The translations under genes were made by a program, and so were the position numbers. A stretch of DNA of 58,762 nucleotides from the IMG/VR virus record IMGVR_UViG_3300035070_002022, positions 1 through 58,762 of that record. One strand, written 5' to 3'. This DNA comes from a virus. A model generated the notes under the pieces. The model did no database searches. It was not told where the DNA came from and was given only the letters and a program-made list of their open reading frames with translations. Positions 37,057-48,100 of the stretch are shown piece by piece (the stretch's first letter is position 1; the number at the start of each line of letters is the position of its first letter).

Positions 37057-38778
37057 ATGTGGAATGAAAATTGGGAAAAAAACAAAGATTACCCTGCGTG
37101 GGGTGATAACGACGTCTACAAGAAGACTATATCCGGGGGATATCTATTCGACGGAGAAACGCCGAAAGAAGCTTACGTACGCGTTGCTAAAACGGTTGCT
37201 CGTAGATTATATAAACCGGAAATGGCCGAAACGTTCTTCCAGTACATCTGGAATGGTTGGCTTTGCCTCGCTTCGCCAGTACTATCTAACACAGGTACTG
37301 ATAGGGGCTTGCCTATTAGTTGCTTTGGGATTGATGTTGCTGATAGTATACAGGACATAGGACAGAAGAATTTAGAAATGATGCTACTCGCTAAGCACGG
37401 CGGTGGAGTTGGTGTCGGAATTAATATGATTAGACCCGCTGGCGCTAAAATTACAGGAAATGGAACATCAGACGGAGTCGTACCTTTTTGCAAAATCTAT
37501 GATAGCACAATCCTCGCTACCAATCAAGGATCTGTCAGAAGAGGAGCTGCGTCCGTTAACATTAATATTGAGCATGACGATTTCGAAGAGTGGTTGGAAA
37601 TTAGAGAGCCTAAAGGGGATGTTAACAGACAGTCGCTTAATCTACATCAGTGCGCAATTATTGGTGATAAGTTTATGCGTAAACTTGAACAAGGAGATGC
37701 AGAAGCAAGGACTAGATGGAGTAAACTACTTAGAAAACGTAAGGCAACTGGAGAGCCGTATATTATGTTTAAAGGAAACGTTAATAAAGCGAATCCACCA
37801 GCATATAAAGATAATGGATTAAAAGTTCACATGACTAATATATGTAGTGAAATAACATTACACACGGATGAAAGCCACAGCTTTGTTTGTTGCTTGTCAT
37901 CATTAAATCTAGCTAAATATGAAGAATGGAAAGACACTAACCTTATATATGACGCCACGCTCTTTCTTGACGGTGTTATGGAAGAATTTATTCAAAAAGC
38001 GAAGGGACTACGTGGTTTCGAAAATGCTGTTCGATCTGCGCAAAAGGGGAGAGCATTGGGCTTGGGAGTACTCGGATGGCATACATATCTCCAAGAGAAA
38101 GGTATTCCTTTCGAAGGCTTATTATCTCAGTTTGAAACTAGGAAAATATTTTCACAGATTAAAATTGAAAGTGAGAGAGCGTCTAGGGATTTGGCTGAGA
38201 TTTATGGCGAACCATTGTGGTGTGCTGGAACAGGTATGCGTAACACTCATCTGCGTGCTGTCGCTCCTACCGTTTCTAATAGTAAATTATCTGGCAATGT
38301 TTCTCCTGGGATAGAACCTTGGGCCGCCAATGTATTTACTGAACAAAGTGCTAAAGGTACTTTCATTAGAAAGAATCCAACGTTAGAAAAAGTATTAACT
38401 AAACATAATTTAAACAATGAAGAAACGTGGAATAAAATACTGGCTGACTATGGTTCAATTCAGAATATTGACGGGCTGGATAATATTACCGTGGGTGATC
38501 ATGACATACCTGCCAAAGAAGTTTTTAAAACATTTAAGGAGATCAATCAGCTGGAACTCGTTGCCCAGGCCGGATTAAGACAACAGTATATAGATCAGTC
38601 CGTTAGTTTAAATTTAGCATTTCCTGCGGTAGCAACCCCTAAATGGCTTAACAAAGTTCATATAGAAGCATGGAAGAAAGGTGTTAAAACTTTATACTAT
38701 ACACGTACTGAATCTGTTTTGCGTGGTGATCTTGCTGCTAAAGCGATGGATGAAGACTGTTTAGCTTGTGATGGCTAA
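37057..38778 (+). CDS. nrdA: Ribonucleotide reductase large subunit NrdA, short form
   Basis: The 573-residue product reduces ribonucleotides to deoxyribonucleotides. Active-site features: LPISCFG (Cys89), the radical site NICSEI with Asn261, Cys263 and Glu265, the second redox Cys in FVCCLSSLNL (278-279), a YYTRTES radical-transfer Tyr pair near 545, and a C-terminal redox pair CLAC (568-571). The usual N-terminal ATP-cone of bacterial NrdA is absent, so allosteric shut-off by dATP is probably lost. A phage-type short enzyme. Last gene before the bidirectional terminator. Confidence 0.93.
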   Translation: MWNENWEKNKDYPAWGDNDVYKKTISGGYLFDGETPKEAYVRVAKTVARRLYKPEMAETFFQYIWNGWLCLASPVLSNTGTDRGLPISCFGIDVADSIQDIGQKNLEMMLLAKHGGGVGVGINMIRPAGAKITGNGTSDGVVPFCKIYDSTILATNQGSVRRGAASVNINIEHDDFEEWLEIREPKGDVNRQSLNLHQCAIIGDKFMRKLEQGDAEARTRWSKLLRKRKATGEPYIMFKGNVNKANPPAYKDNGLKVHMTNICSEITLHTDESHSFVCCLSSLNLAKYEEWKDTNLIYDATLFLDGVMEEFIQKAKGLRGFENAVRSAQKGRALGLGVLGWHTYLQEKGIPFEGLLSQFETRKIFSQIKIESERASRDLAEIYGEPLWCAGTGMRNTHLRAVAPTVSNSKLSGNVSPGIEPWAANVFTEQSAKGTFIRKNPTLEKVLTKHNLNNEETWNKILADYGSIQNIDGLDNITVGDHDIPAKEVFKTFKEINQLELVAQAGLRQQYIDQSVSLNLAFPAVATPKWLNKVHIEAWKKGVKTLYYTRTESVLRGDLAAKAMDEDCLACDG

Positions 38779-38851
38779 AGGCTAAAATTTATGACTTTTT
38801 TATACATACAATAACTAATGCGTATAAAAAATTGAATAATCTATACATATC

Positions 38852-38884
38852 AAAAAAGGGCTCTCGTAATGAGGGCCCTTTTTT
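38852..38884. terminator. Bidirectional terminator between converging blocks
   Basis: GGGCTCTC pairs with GAGGGCCC (one G-T) around GTAAT, flanked by A6 and T6, so it works in both directions. It separates the rightward nrdA operon from the leftward virion operon. Confidence 0.88.
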
Positions 38885-38924
38885 ATTATAGAATTTTCGA
38901 GGTGTGGTTGCCTGTTGTGTAATT

Positions 38925-39005
38925 CTATTTTGTTCTGTTCTTAAACATCAAGTAATATAAGAACGAGTTCCATTCGTGTTTTAGTTTTGCTATAAGTTTT
39001 TTCAT
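38925..39005 (-). CDS. 26-residue late mini-protein
   Basis: The frame starts in an ATGA overlap with the gene before it and reads MKKLIAKLKHEWNSFLYYLM then FKNRTK. It is basic and amphipathic, probably membrane-associated. I recall near-identical tiny ORFs at the ends of virion operons in marine phages. Role unknown. Confidence 0.6.
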   Translation of the reverse strand: MKKLIAKLKHEWNSFLYYLMFKNRTK

Positions 39006-39163
39006 TTTTTGTTTTTGTTTTTAGTTAATAACCACCACTTATGCATGGTATATCCGATACTCACCGCTAGCAGAGTAAGTTTAAGAATCATGTCTATCTG
39101 CGACATTGATATCGCGAGTGTGCCTATGTTTAATAAATAAATTTTCAAATCTGATATAGTCAT
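39002..39163 (-). CDS. Small membrane protein, holin-like
   Basis: The 53-residue product starts MTISDLKIYLLNIGTLAIS, which continues with MSQIDMILKLTLLAVSIGYT, two hydrophobic helices, and ends in a basic tail (NKNKK). The MTISDLK-Y-LNIGT start is one I recognise from small TM proteins of marine phages. It could be a second holin or an accessory lysis protein. It follows the 3210-residue gene by ten bases. Confidence 0.65.
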   Translation of the reverse strand: MTISDLKIYLLNIGTLAISMSQIDMILKLTLLAVSIGYTMHKWWLLTKNKNKK

Positions 39164-39173
39164 TTTAGGGGAT

Positions 39174-42100
39174 TTATTTTAAAGAATTTTTTCTTTTTTT
39201 ATTTTGTAACTCTATTATTTTAAGTATCCTACTTTCTTCTGAACTTAAACCACGTAATTGAGTTTTAGTTACGCCTGCATTCCATAAAAAATCAACTTGC
39301 TCTGCTTTGCTTAGATCTTTTAAAACCTTCATTCTCGCTTGCATTGCTTTGCTATACTTGTTTTTTTCTTTTTTAGGTTTTTCAATTTTAACAGGCTCAC
39401 CTATTTCTTCTCCTCGGCTAATAGCCTCCATATCCTTGTCAAATTGCTTTTTGTTTTGAATGTCCATTAGCCTATCAATCCTGTCGGCTTCTTTAGTAAG
39501 ACTTTTCAATTCTGTTTTAGTAACACCCGCATTCCATAACATATCTACTTGCTCTTTCTTGCTTAAGTCTTTTAGCGCCTTCCTTCTTTTTTCAGTAGGA
39601 TCAAGCTTGTCATATTCTTTATCCTCTTTAAGCCCCTTGAATCTTTCCTTAGCCTCTTCTCTTTCAGCCTTAGTATCTTCTTCCGACATCAATTGCCACT
39701 TAGGCCAACCTAAAGCAATTAAAGGTTTCATCCATGTTTCAGTTTCATCGCTAGCTATATCAACAGCATCTATAGCCATGCCTTGCGCACGATCCAACGG
39801 CAAACCAGTTAGAGCAGCAACCGTATTCGTAGCAGCTGTAACGTATGGATGCTTTAAGGACATTTCGTCAAACTCTATTTCTTTCTTACCCCATTCAAAA
39901 GCATTACCAACTTTACCCGCTTTGCTTAGCTTACTAGATATAGGCGGAGATATTTTCATCACCTCATCCTTAATTGTTGCTGCTAGGTTTTGATTCCTGG
40001 TTTTTTGACTTCTTTCATAAAGCTTTATAGCTAAATTCTTAGCTACAGATACAACAGCCCCGGCTACACCAATACCCCTTAGTATACCATCGGTCATTGA
40101 GTTAGCCACTTTAATAGCCTTTTTAGTTTTGCTAGCACTTTTAGCTGCAGTGTCTTCTTCGCTTTCGTCTTCGTCGTCTCCCATCATTGCCGCAAACATC
40201 GCTTGCTGTAAAAAGTTAAATACAACGTTCTGAAGAACACCATAATAAACTATTCTGGATAGATGCGTCTTAGCATCTCCTCGGCCATTCTTAAGATCCT
40301 GAGCGGCTCTTTTTATTATCCTAGCATATTGCGACGGCGTGTTAGCAAAAGCTAATATAATGCGCCCTATTGGCTCCGCTTGTTGTTTAGATATCTTACT
40401 TGGATCACTTGACTGCTGAGATACTTCGGCAGTAGCTATGAAATCTTCCATTGCTTGTTTCTCAGCTTGCTCTAACGTATACCCAGTACCATTAATAGTT
40501 TTCTCGTTTAAGTAAGTGTTAACTCTATTTCTATAGAAAGACGCACCCCCTGTTGCAATAGCGGCACTATCCGCCATCTTAGTTGGTATAAATCCTACTT
40601 GCAAAATCTTTGCTAATACACCTTGAAATCCGTTTTCTTTGGCTGTTGTAGCAATATCTGCTTCGTTTACATTGATTTTCAAACCATCTCGCCTGTCAAC
40701 CAGGTAATCGGAATTCATAAGATATACCCAGTCTTTCCAATATTGCGGTTGATTAGCAAACGCTTTACCAGCTTGATAAAGATTATTCCCTTCAAAGTTT
40801 ATAAAGTTAGTAAAAGATATTAGCTGTAGTACAGCGGATCTTCTATTAAGGAACATGATATTACCCACCGCAGCATTTAGCCATCTAACAATACCATCTG
40901 TAACACCGTTATTGGTTGGCGTTGAGTTTCTACCCGTTCGCATTCTTCTTAAAGAATCTTTTAATGCAGTTACATAAGGCTTACCATAAGCAGCTTCTAA
41001 TTTGTTTAAATTAGTAGCTGTGAATATAGCGTCAACGTTCTGCTGCCATACTTCTAGTAATTGCTTTCTGCCGTCGGTGTTCAATGTATTAAGTAAATCC
41101 GACGTTATAGTACCCGCTGGCCAACTTTCTGTAGGAGCTTTTGGATCAACATTTTTGTTAAGACCCAATAACTTGTCCGCAAAAGCTTTCAAATCAGGGT
41201 TGGAATTTACATAGTTAACTAATATAGGCAAATCAACATTAGATAAACCAGGTATGTCAAGCCCCTGCGCATCCCAAGTATACACTCTGATAGCATCTTC
41301 TTTGGTAAACAAGCTTTCCTTCATGTTACCGTTCTCGTCTTCATACTTAAAATTCCTCTTAAGAGTTCTAGGTACAATACCTAGCTCTTTTTTAAGCGCC
41401 TTATAGTTTTTAGCTATAGTTATTCTACCGGTTCTTAAACCTGTAACCGCTTTTCCGTAAGGATCCAACAAATGCTCTTTATAAAAAGCCATAGCTGATT
41501 CACCCTTCTTGCCTTTAGGTAATGTAGTATACAACAAACCTAAGAAATCTTCAGCAGATGGTGGAACAAAGAATTTAAACTTACCTTTTTTAGCACCCTT
41601 TTTAGCTGCTTTAACAGATTGATATTCCTTAAAAGCTTCTATTCCAGATTCTTCTTCAATTATTTCGTTGAATCTTTTACTAAGCTGTAGGCTGCTTTTA
41701 ACTCTCGCTTGTTGCACTTTACTCTTAACATCGAGTACAGACAGAACTTCTTTAACAGCTTTAACGTTGCCTATGTGATCATCCGCAAAGTAAAAATCAT
41801 TGTACCCCTCCGCAAATTTACTAAGCACCCAATTAGCTTTTGCCTGCGGGTCTGAGTTAGCAAGACCAGTAATATTAGCTAACGGAATGTCAAGGCCAAT
41901 ACCTTTAAGAAATTCGTGTATAGCAAGAGCACTGTTAGCGGGTCTAGCGGTTAATATGAATACGTTTTCGTTACCAAATTTTTTGTTTCTAGCCATAGCC
42001 TTTTCAAAAAACGGTCCCTTAGCCCCTTTAACAACCTTGCTAAATTCACTAAAATCAAATTCAGCACCACTGGCCAGCATAGCGTCGCCCTCTTTAGCGA

Positions 42101-45100
42101 ACTGGGCGGCATCGATTTTACCGGTAGTGCCGTCAGGCATTGTATATAACACGTTGCTTTTAGTGGTTGCTAATGTATCATCAAAATCCCAAACGCTAAT
42201 ACCTCTGTTTTCTTGATCTAAGCTATTACCTAAAGCTATTGCTTTATCAAAGTTTTCTGCTTGTTTTATAGACTCATCTATACTAAGTCCATCAACACGT
42301 AAATTTTTAGGTAGCTTAAGACTATTTTTGTTTGCCACTTCTTTTCTTTGAGCAGCGTAGTCTATTACAAATGTACCTTTCTTGTTAATAAGTTTTTTAA
42401 CTTCTTTAGTGTTCATTCTTTCAACGCCCCCTACTTTAGGCAAAACTTTATCAAGTTTTTTAGAAATAACATTCACGTAGGCTTCTTTTAAGAATTTTTC
42501 TAATTTATTTTTAGCTGCTGTAGTGCCTCCTTCATTAATGTACTGCTGATAAGCATCGTATATAAACACAGCTGCTGTCTCATGTTCAAGTATAAACTTA
42601 GTGTCTTGAGGGGACAATCTAATAAACTTACCTAATAAAGAAACTTTACGTATCAAAGCATTCGTACCCAGCTTCATTACTGCTAATTTTTCAGAAGCCC
42701 CTGTTTTGTCACCTGATTTTATTAAAGGATCTATTTCTGAAAGAATGAGCTCTTGCGCTGTTTTAGCATCCTCTTCTAATGTTATACCCGCTGCATTAAC
42801 TTTATTAATATTACCGGTTGTCACTTGCCTTTTAATATAGTCTGTGCCTGTTACTTTTTTTATAGGCTTTTTATTTAATTCTATAAATACATTAGTTTGT
42901 TCTTTTTTTGTTTTAGGATTTATACCGGGTTTTGCGGACAAAGTAAAACCTAATTTATTTAATCCCTTTTTGCCTAGCCCGGTAGTTTTAGCTAATTCAT
43001 TAAATAAATCAGCATTAGTGGTCATATCTAAAAACTTTTCATTTGTAAAAGTTCTTCCGTATATTTTTAAAAAAGATTCAATTTTTTTAATTTTAGCATC
43101 ATCACTGAGTTTTTCTAATGAATCTTTAGATAAGCTAGTCCATATTTTATTCATACCAACATTTTGTAGTATGTTTTTGTACGCGGTGCCATAAGCGTTG
43201 CCTATTGCTTTACTTATTACTTCCGCTAATTCGTTGGCTGTAACTTCGTCAGATTTTTTTAATTGTTCTACATATTCATAAGTAAACGTTCTTGCAGCGT
43301 TTAAGTTAATTTCTTTTAAATCTTTGTAAATAAAATCTACCACATCAGCTAGGCTTGCAACTTTTTTGTCTTGCCAGTTTGGTCCAAACCTTGCATTAAT
43401 TTTATTATTCAAATCGGCTACTAAATCGTTGTTTCCTTCTATAATAAAGTTCTTAGTTAGCGCTTTAGAGTACATGTTAGGGTTTTTACCCATTTCTAAA
43501 TCCATTATAGTCATAGGATCTAAATCGCCTTCCGTCCGGCTTAACTCATTTGTGGTCATTCTACCAAACAAGTTTATTAAACCTAGTAGTGTTTGTCCTT
43601 CTTTATCTCTACCACTAACTTCTGGCTTTTTGACTATAGTCCCGTCTTCGGTTTTTCTAGCGCCTATAGCTTCAAGTACTTCGTCCATCGTAAGCTTTTG
43701 CTCAATTCTTTCCACATTACCTATACCAGTTGTTTTTCTGCTTTCAACTTTATAGGCTAGATTCATTAAGTTTTTAGGTAGACCCGTTGATTTACCAGAA
43801 AATCTTCCCTTACGGCCACTTGCATACTTATAATCCCCCGCACTTGTTTGAGGTAAAAATCTAAATAAAGCCTCGGCTATGGATTCATTAGCTTCTCTTT
43901 TGTAAGAAAAGTCTGGATTGGATGCTCGTTGCTCATTCAGACTATCTTGAAAAGCACCAACCTCATCCAAAGGAACTCTTGCTTCTCTAGTGGTATCACC
44001 TTCCTTTATTGTAAATACCGCTTGCTGTTTAGTAAACGCTTCTACTGCATTGGTATAATCTTGTTTGTTTAAATTTCCTGATCTAGCAGTTAAAGTACCT
44101 TGCGTAACACCAAACATTTCCGAAAGAATATTATTAATAAGGTTAGGTAACTTTTTAAAGTTTTCAACTTTTGTGTTACCTTCGTTCTCTATCCAAAATT
44201 CTTTAACTTGCTGCTTAGCCTGTTCTGTTCTTGTGTCACTGGCTAGCAAAGCTGAAACTTTTCTTAGCGATTGCTCTGTTATAGATTCAATTGCAGTATC
44301 AGAAAACATTTCAGTAGAAGTATCTGCTATTTTAGTTAGAGCATCAGCTCCCCTTGATATCCCTTGTTCTTTGCTTATAACACCTAATCTTTGAGCCAGG
44401 TTTCTAAGACGAAGCCCCCCTCTTTGAAATATAATATCTTCGATGTCATTAATAACCTCCTCCCCAGATCTGTTTATAGTTTCAGGTTTAAACTCATTAA
44501 TGGTAAGGCTTGTTATTTCTGCTTTAGCCGATTGCATAAACTCTTCACGTGTTACTGCAGCTGTTGCATTTTTAGCAATTTTATCGTAATAAAGTTTAGT
44601 AAATAAATTTACTGCTTTGTTTATAGGAGTTTCCAGCGCAGCCGTTATTTCTTTTTCTATTTTGTTAAGAGCAAGCGGTTTATCTACAGCTAATGGTTTG
44701 TTTTTAAGATCAGCTATTCTTTTTTCTCGACTTGTTCTGCTTTCAACTTTATCATCAATAGCTTCAATCGCCGCAATAGCATCGGCGTTTAATTTCTTTT
44801 CTTTAGCTATTAGCTCTTTATTTAGTTTTTGAGCCTCCGCTATCTTAGGCTCTATTTCTTTTTTAACATCCTTATCTAACGAATATTTTCTTTTGGACTT
44901 ATCAGCCTTAGGTCTAACTATTGCCTCCTTAGGAGCTTCCTGAATAGCCCCTGTTGTAGGTGTAGCCTCTGTAGCCGGAGCAGCGAGTGCCGCATCAAGT
45001 GCATCACCAGCTTTTTCCATTTTTTCGTATAAAGCTAAATTGTTTGGATCTTCTGCAGCTTGATCTTGTAAATCAAAGTAAGCTTCTTCCAAAGCCTCAA

Positions 45101-48100
45101 TTGACATAGACGCTTTTGTTTTAGGCTCTTGCTTTTTAGCGGGCTTTTTTGTTTGTACTTTAGGAACAACAGAAGATAATCTTTGTATTTCACTAAAGCT
45201 TAAATCTCCGTTTTTTATTTTAGTACCAATAGACGCGGCAAACGCAGCGAAATCTTCTGCTCCTTTAAAGTTAAAGTTATAGCTATTGGCAGCTATTTCC
45301 TGCATGTTATAGGCTAACGTGCTGGCAAACGTAGTGTTTTCTTTTGATGTTAAGTTTATTTTATTATCACCTATCATTTCAAAAAACGCCATTAATGTTT
45401 CTTCGGCTATCTCCGCTTCTGGCCTATTAGCTTGTTTATAAGGATTTATATTAAGCTGCATCTTAGCATCTAAAGAAGGGCTATTTTGTTTTAACCATAG
45501 CCTAATTTGATTTGCAAAAACAATCATTGATTCAGGATTGTTCTTAAATATTTTTGAAACAATGGGGTGGCCTACCTCATGAATACTTACACTAGTTTTT
45601 CCTTCTTCTAGTTGGCTTTCTACAACAGCAATAGGTATTGTTGTTCCATCTGTCAAGGGAATTGCTACCCCAGCTCCGCCATCCATAATATTTTTTTCAG
45701 CTGCTGCGGAATTTTCAGGCGTTACCTTATCTCCTAGCTCCAGAATAATATACTCTATAGCCTCATCTTTTGTTTTAAAAGACTGAAAATTTTTGTCTAC
45801 TTTTTTAGCAGCAGTATTATTTTCTTCAATGCGTTCTGTATTATAAAGCTTTATAGCTTCATCTATAACAGCTTTGTCTTTGCCGTTTTCTTTACCTGTA
45901 TTTATTTTAGCCTCATTAATTAATCTATCATAAGTATTGCGATCATTAGCTTCTAAAAGATAAAAGTTTTCGCCAAAAGTAGTTTCATCTAAAAAGTTTT
46001 TTCTTGCGTTCATGTGATTTTCAAAATCACCTTCTAACTTAGTAAGCATTTCCCTTTTATTTTCTGGGGTAAGATTAGGGTTATTCACTATATCAGAAGC
46101 TTTTTGTCTAGCCCCGTTAATAAAGTTCATTACGCCTTGAAAGCCTGCGCTTCCTTGTCTATCTATTTTTGTACTTATGTTTTTTTCTAATTTATCAATC
46201 GTAGCTTCATTTACAGCTTGCAACTCTAAAATAGTATTTTCAATATCTTTTCTTGCGGGATCTTTTGCGTCGAGCATAGCCCAATTTTGTTGAAGACGTA
46301 CTATTTGTTTCATTCTACTATCCATAGCTAATTGAGTATCCGATGTAGAATAATACCTTGCTGCCGCTCCTTTAATAAATGGAACTGTAGAAAATGCAAA
46401 CCCAAAACCTAAACTACTTAAAGCTACGTGGTCCGCATTTTCAAATATAGGCCTTCCGTCTATAGCGTTTTCTACAACATTAGTAGCTAATTCACCTGAA
46501 AGCTCTAGTATATTATCACCAACAATAGCCCTTTTCCAGTTTTGAGTTATGTAGTCCTTACTATTAAGCAGAAATTCTTTGCCAAAGCCCGCATTTTTAT
46601 AGGTTTTTATACCTCTTTGTAATATTGGGTTTGTAGTCAATGAAGTAAATACGCCATTTGCTAAACCAAAGCCAATCATTTTAGCGGTTTTTTCAACACC
46701 ACCTGTTTTTTTGCCAGTTATACTGTCTTCGTAAGTTATATCTAAGCCTTTTTGCCCAGCAGTCCAAGCTCCTACAACATAAGGTGCTAAAGTTCCTCCT
46801 GATGCAGTCATAGCTAAAAGCACGGGTGCTTGAGTAGTTATTTCCTGCATTACAAACTTAGAAAAGTTTCCAATACTACTAAAAGCATCGCCTACCGCTA
46901 CGTCTGAAACAAAGCTGGACCTAATGTCATTTGTAGCTGTTTTGTATTTAATTGCTAGTTCGTCAACGGCTATATCCATTGCTTTGCCAGCAGTAGGAAT
47001 AACCGAAGGAGCTGAATATTTAACAAGAGTGTTTGCGGCATATAACAAACCTGTTGCAATATCCGCAACACCTAAGCCAAAACTCGTGGCGTATTTTTCG
47101 GTTAAATTATAATCTAATTGAGCAGCCTCTAATGCAGGCTGTAATTTTTCGTATTGACCACCAAGCTCTGTGCCCCTTTCATATAGTTTGTCTAATGCTG
47201 TTGAGCTAGCATTTAGTAAGGCATTTTCTAATTGTATCTTGCTTAGCTGGTTCTCGGTAATTTTTACACCGGCTTTGGATACTAGCATTTGGCTTCCATC
47301 TTGAACTCCAAGTTTAAGAACAGAGCCATCAGAAAGCATTATATCTGTTTGATTAATTTTTTTACCTTCTAAATAATCCTTAGCAATTCTAACTGAGTTG
47401 GATGTTTTTTCAGCTGTATCTAATTCCGTGCAAAACACTACACTATTTACTTTAGACTCTTTAGATATTTTTGATTGTTTAGTAAACAACCCGCTAAGTA
47501 ATGCGCTTTGTGTTTTCTTTTCAATTCCTGCTTTTAAATAACGAACACTTCCTACAGCATTTGGCCTAGTTGACTCTATAAGATTTTCTGTTTTCTTTTT
47601 AGTTAGCTCAACTCTTTTGTTTGCTATTATATTAGCATAAGCCATTTGAGTACTTTGATCAAAAAGTTCTTCAGGAGATATATCAGGGTTTTCTTTTTGT
47701 ATAATTTCTCTTGCAGCTTGCAATTCGTCTTTATATGGGAACACTGTTTTCTTTACCATAACTCCACCTGTCCTGTTTCCCTGGAACTCTGATACCTCTT
47801 TTGGCTTAAATATAGTAGTAACATCCTCCGGTAGTTCAGCTTTTATAGCCTCGTCTGAAACATAAAGAGGACCACCTGGTTTTGCTAAATTAATAACCGC
47901 GCTAGCTTGCCCCGTTATTTTTGCGGCAGCATTGTAGCTCATATATTTATCACCAAAATCTGATAATATTTTAGCTGTTTCTTTCCCTGGAGTATTTTCA
48001 TTAATTCGCACAGAAGATTTTTCTTGCGTATCAGGGTTCGTGTAAGTTAATATAGCGTTTTTACTTCGATCTTTTGATTGTGTTTGTTGAACACCTTTTT

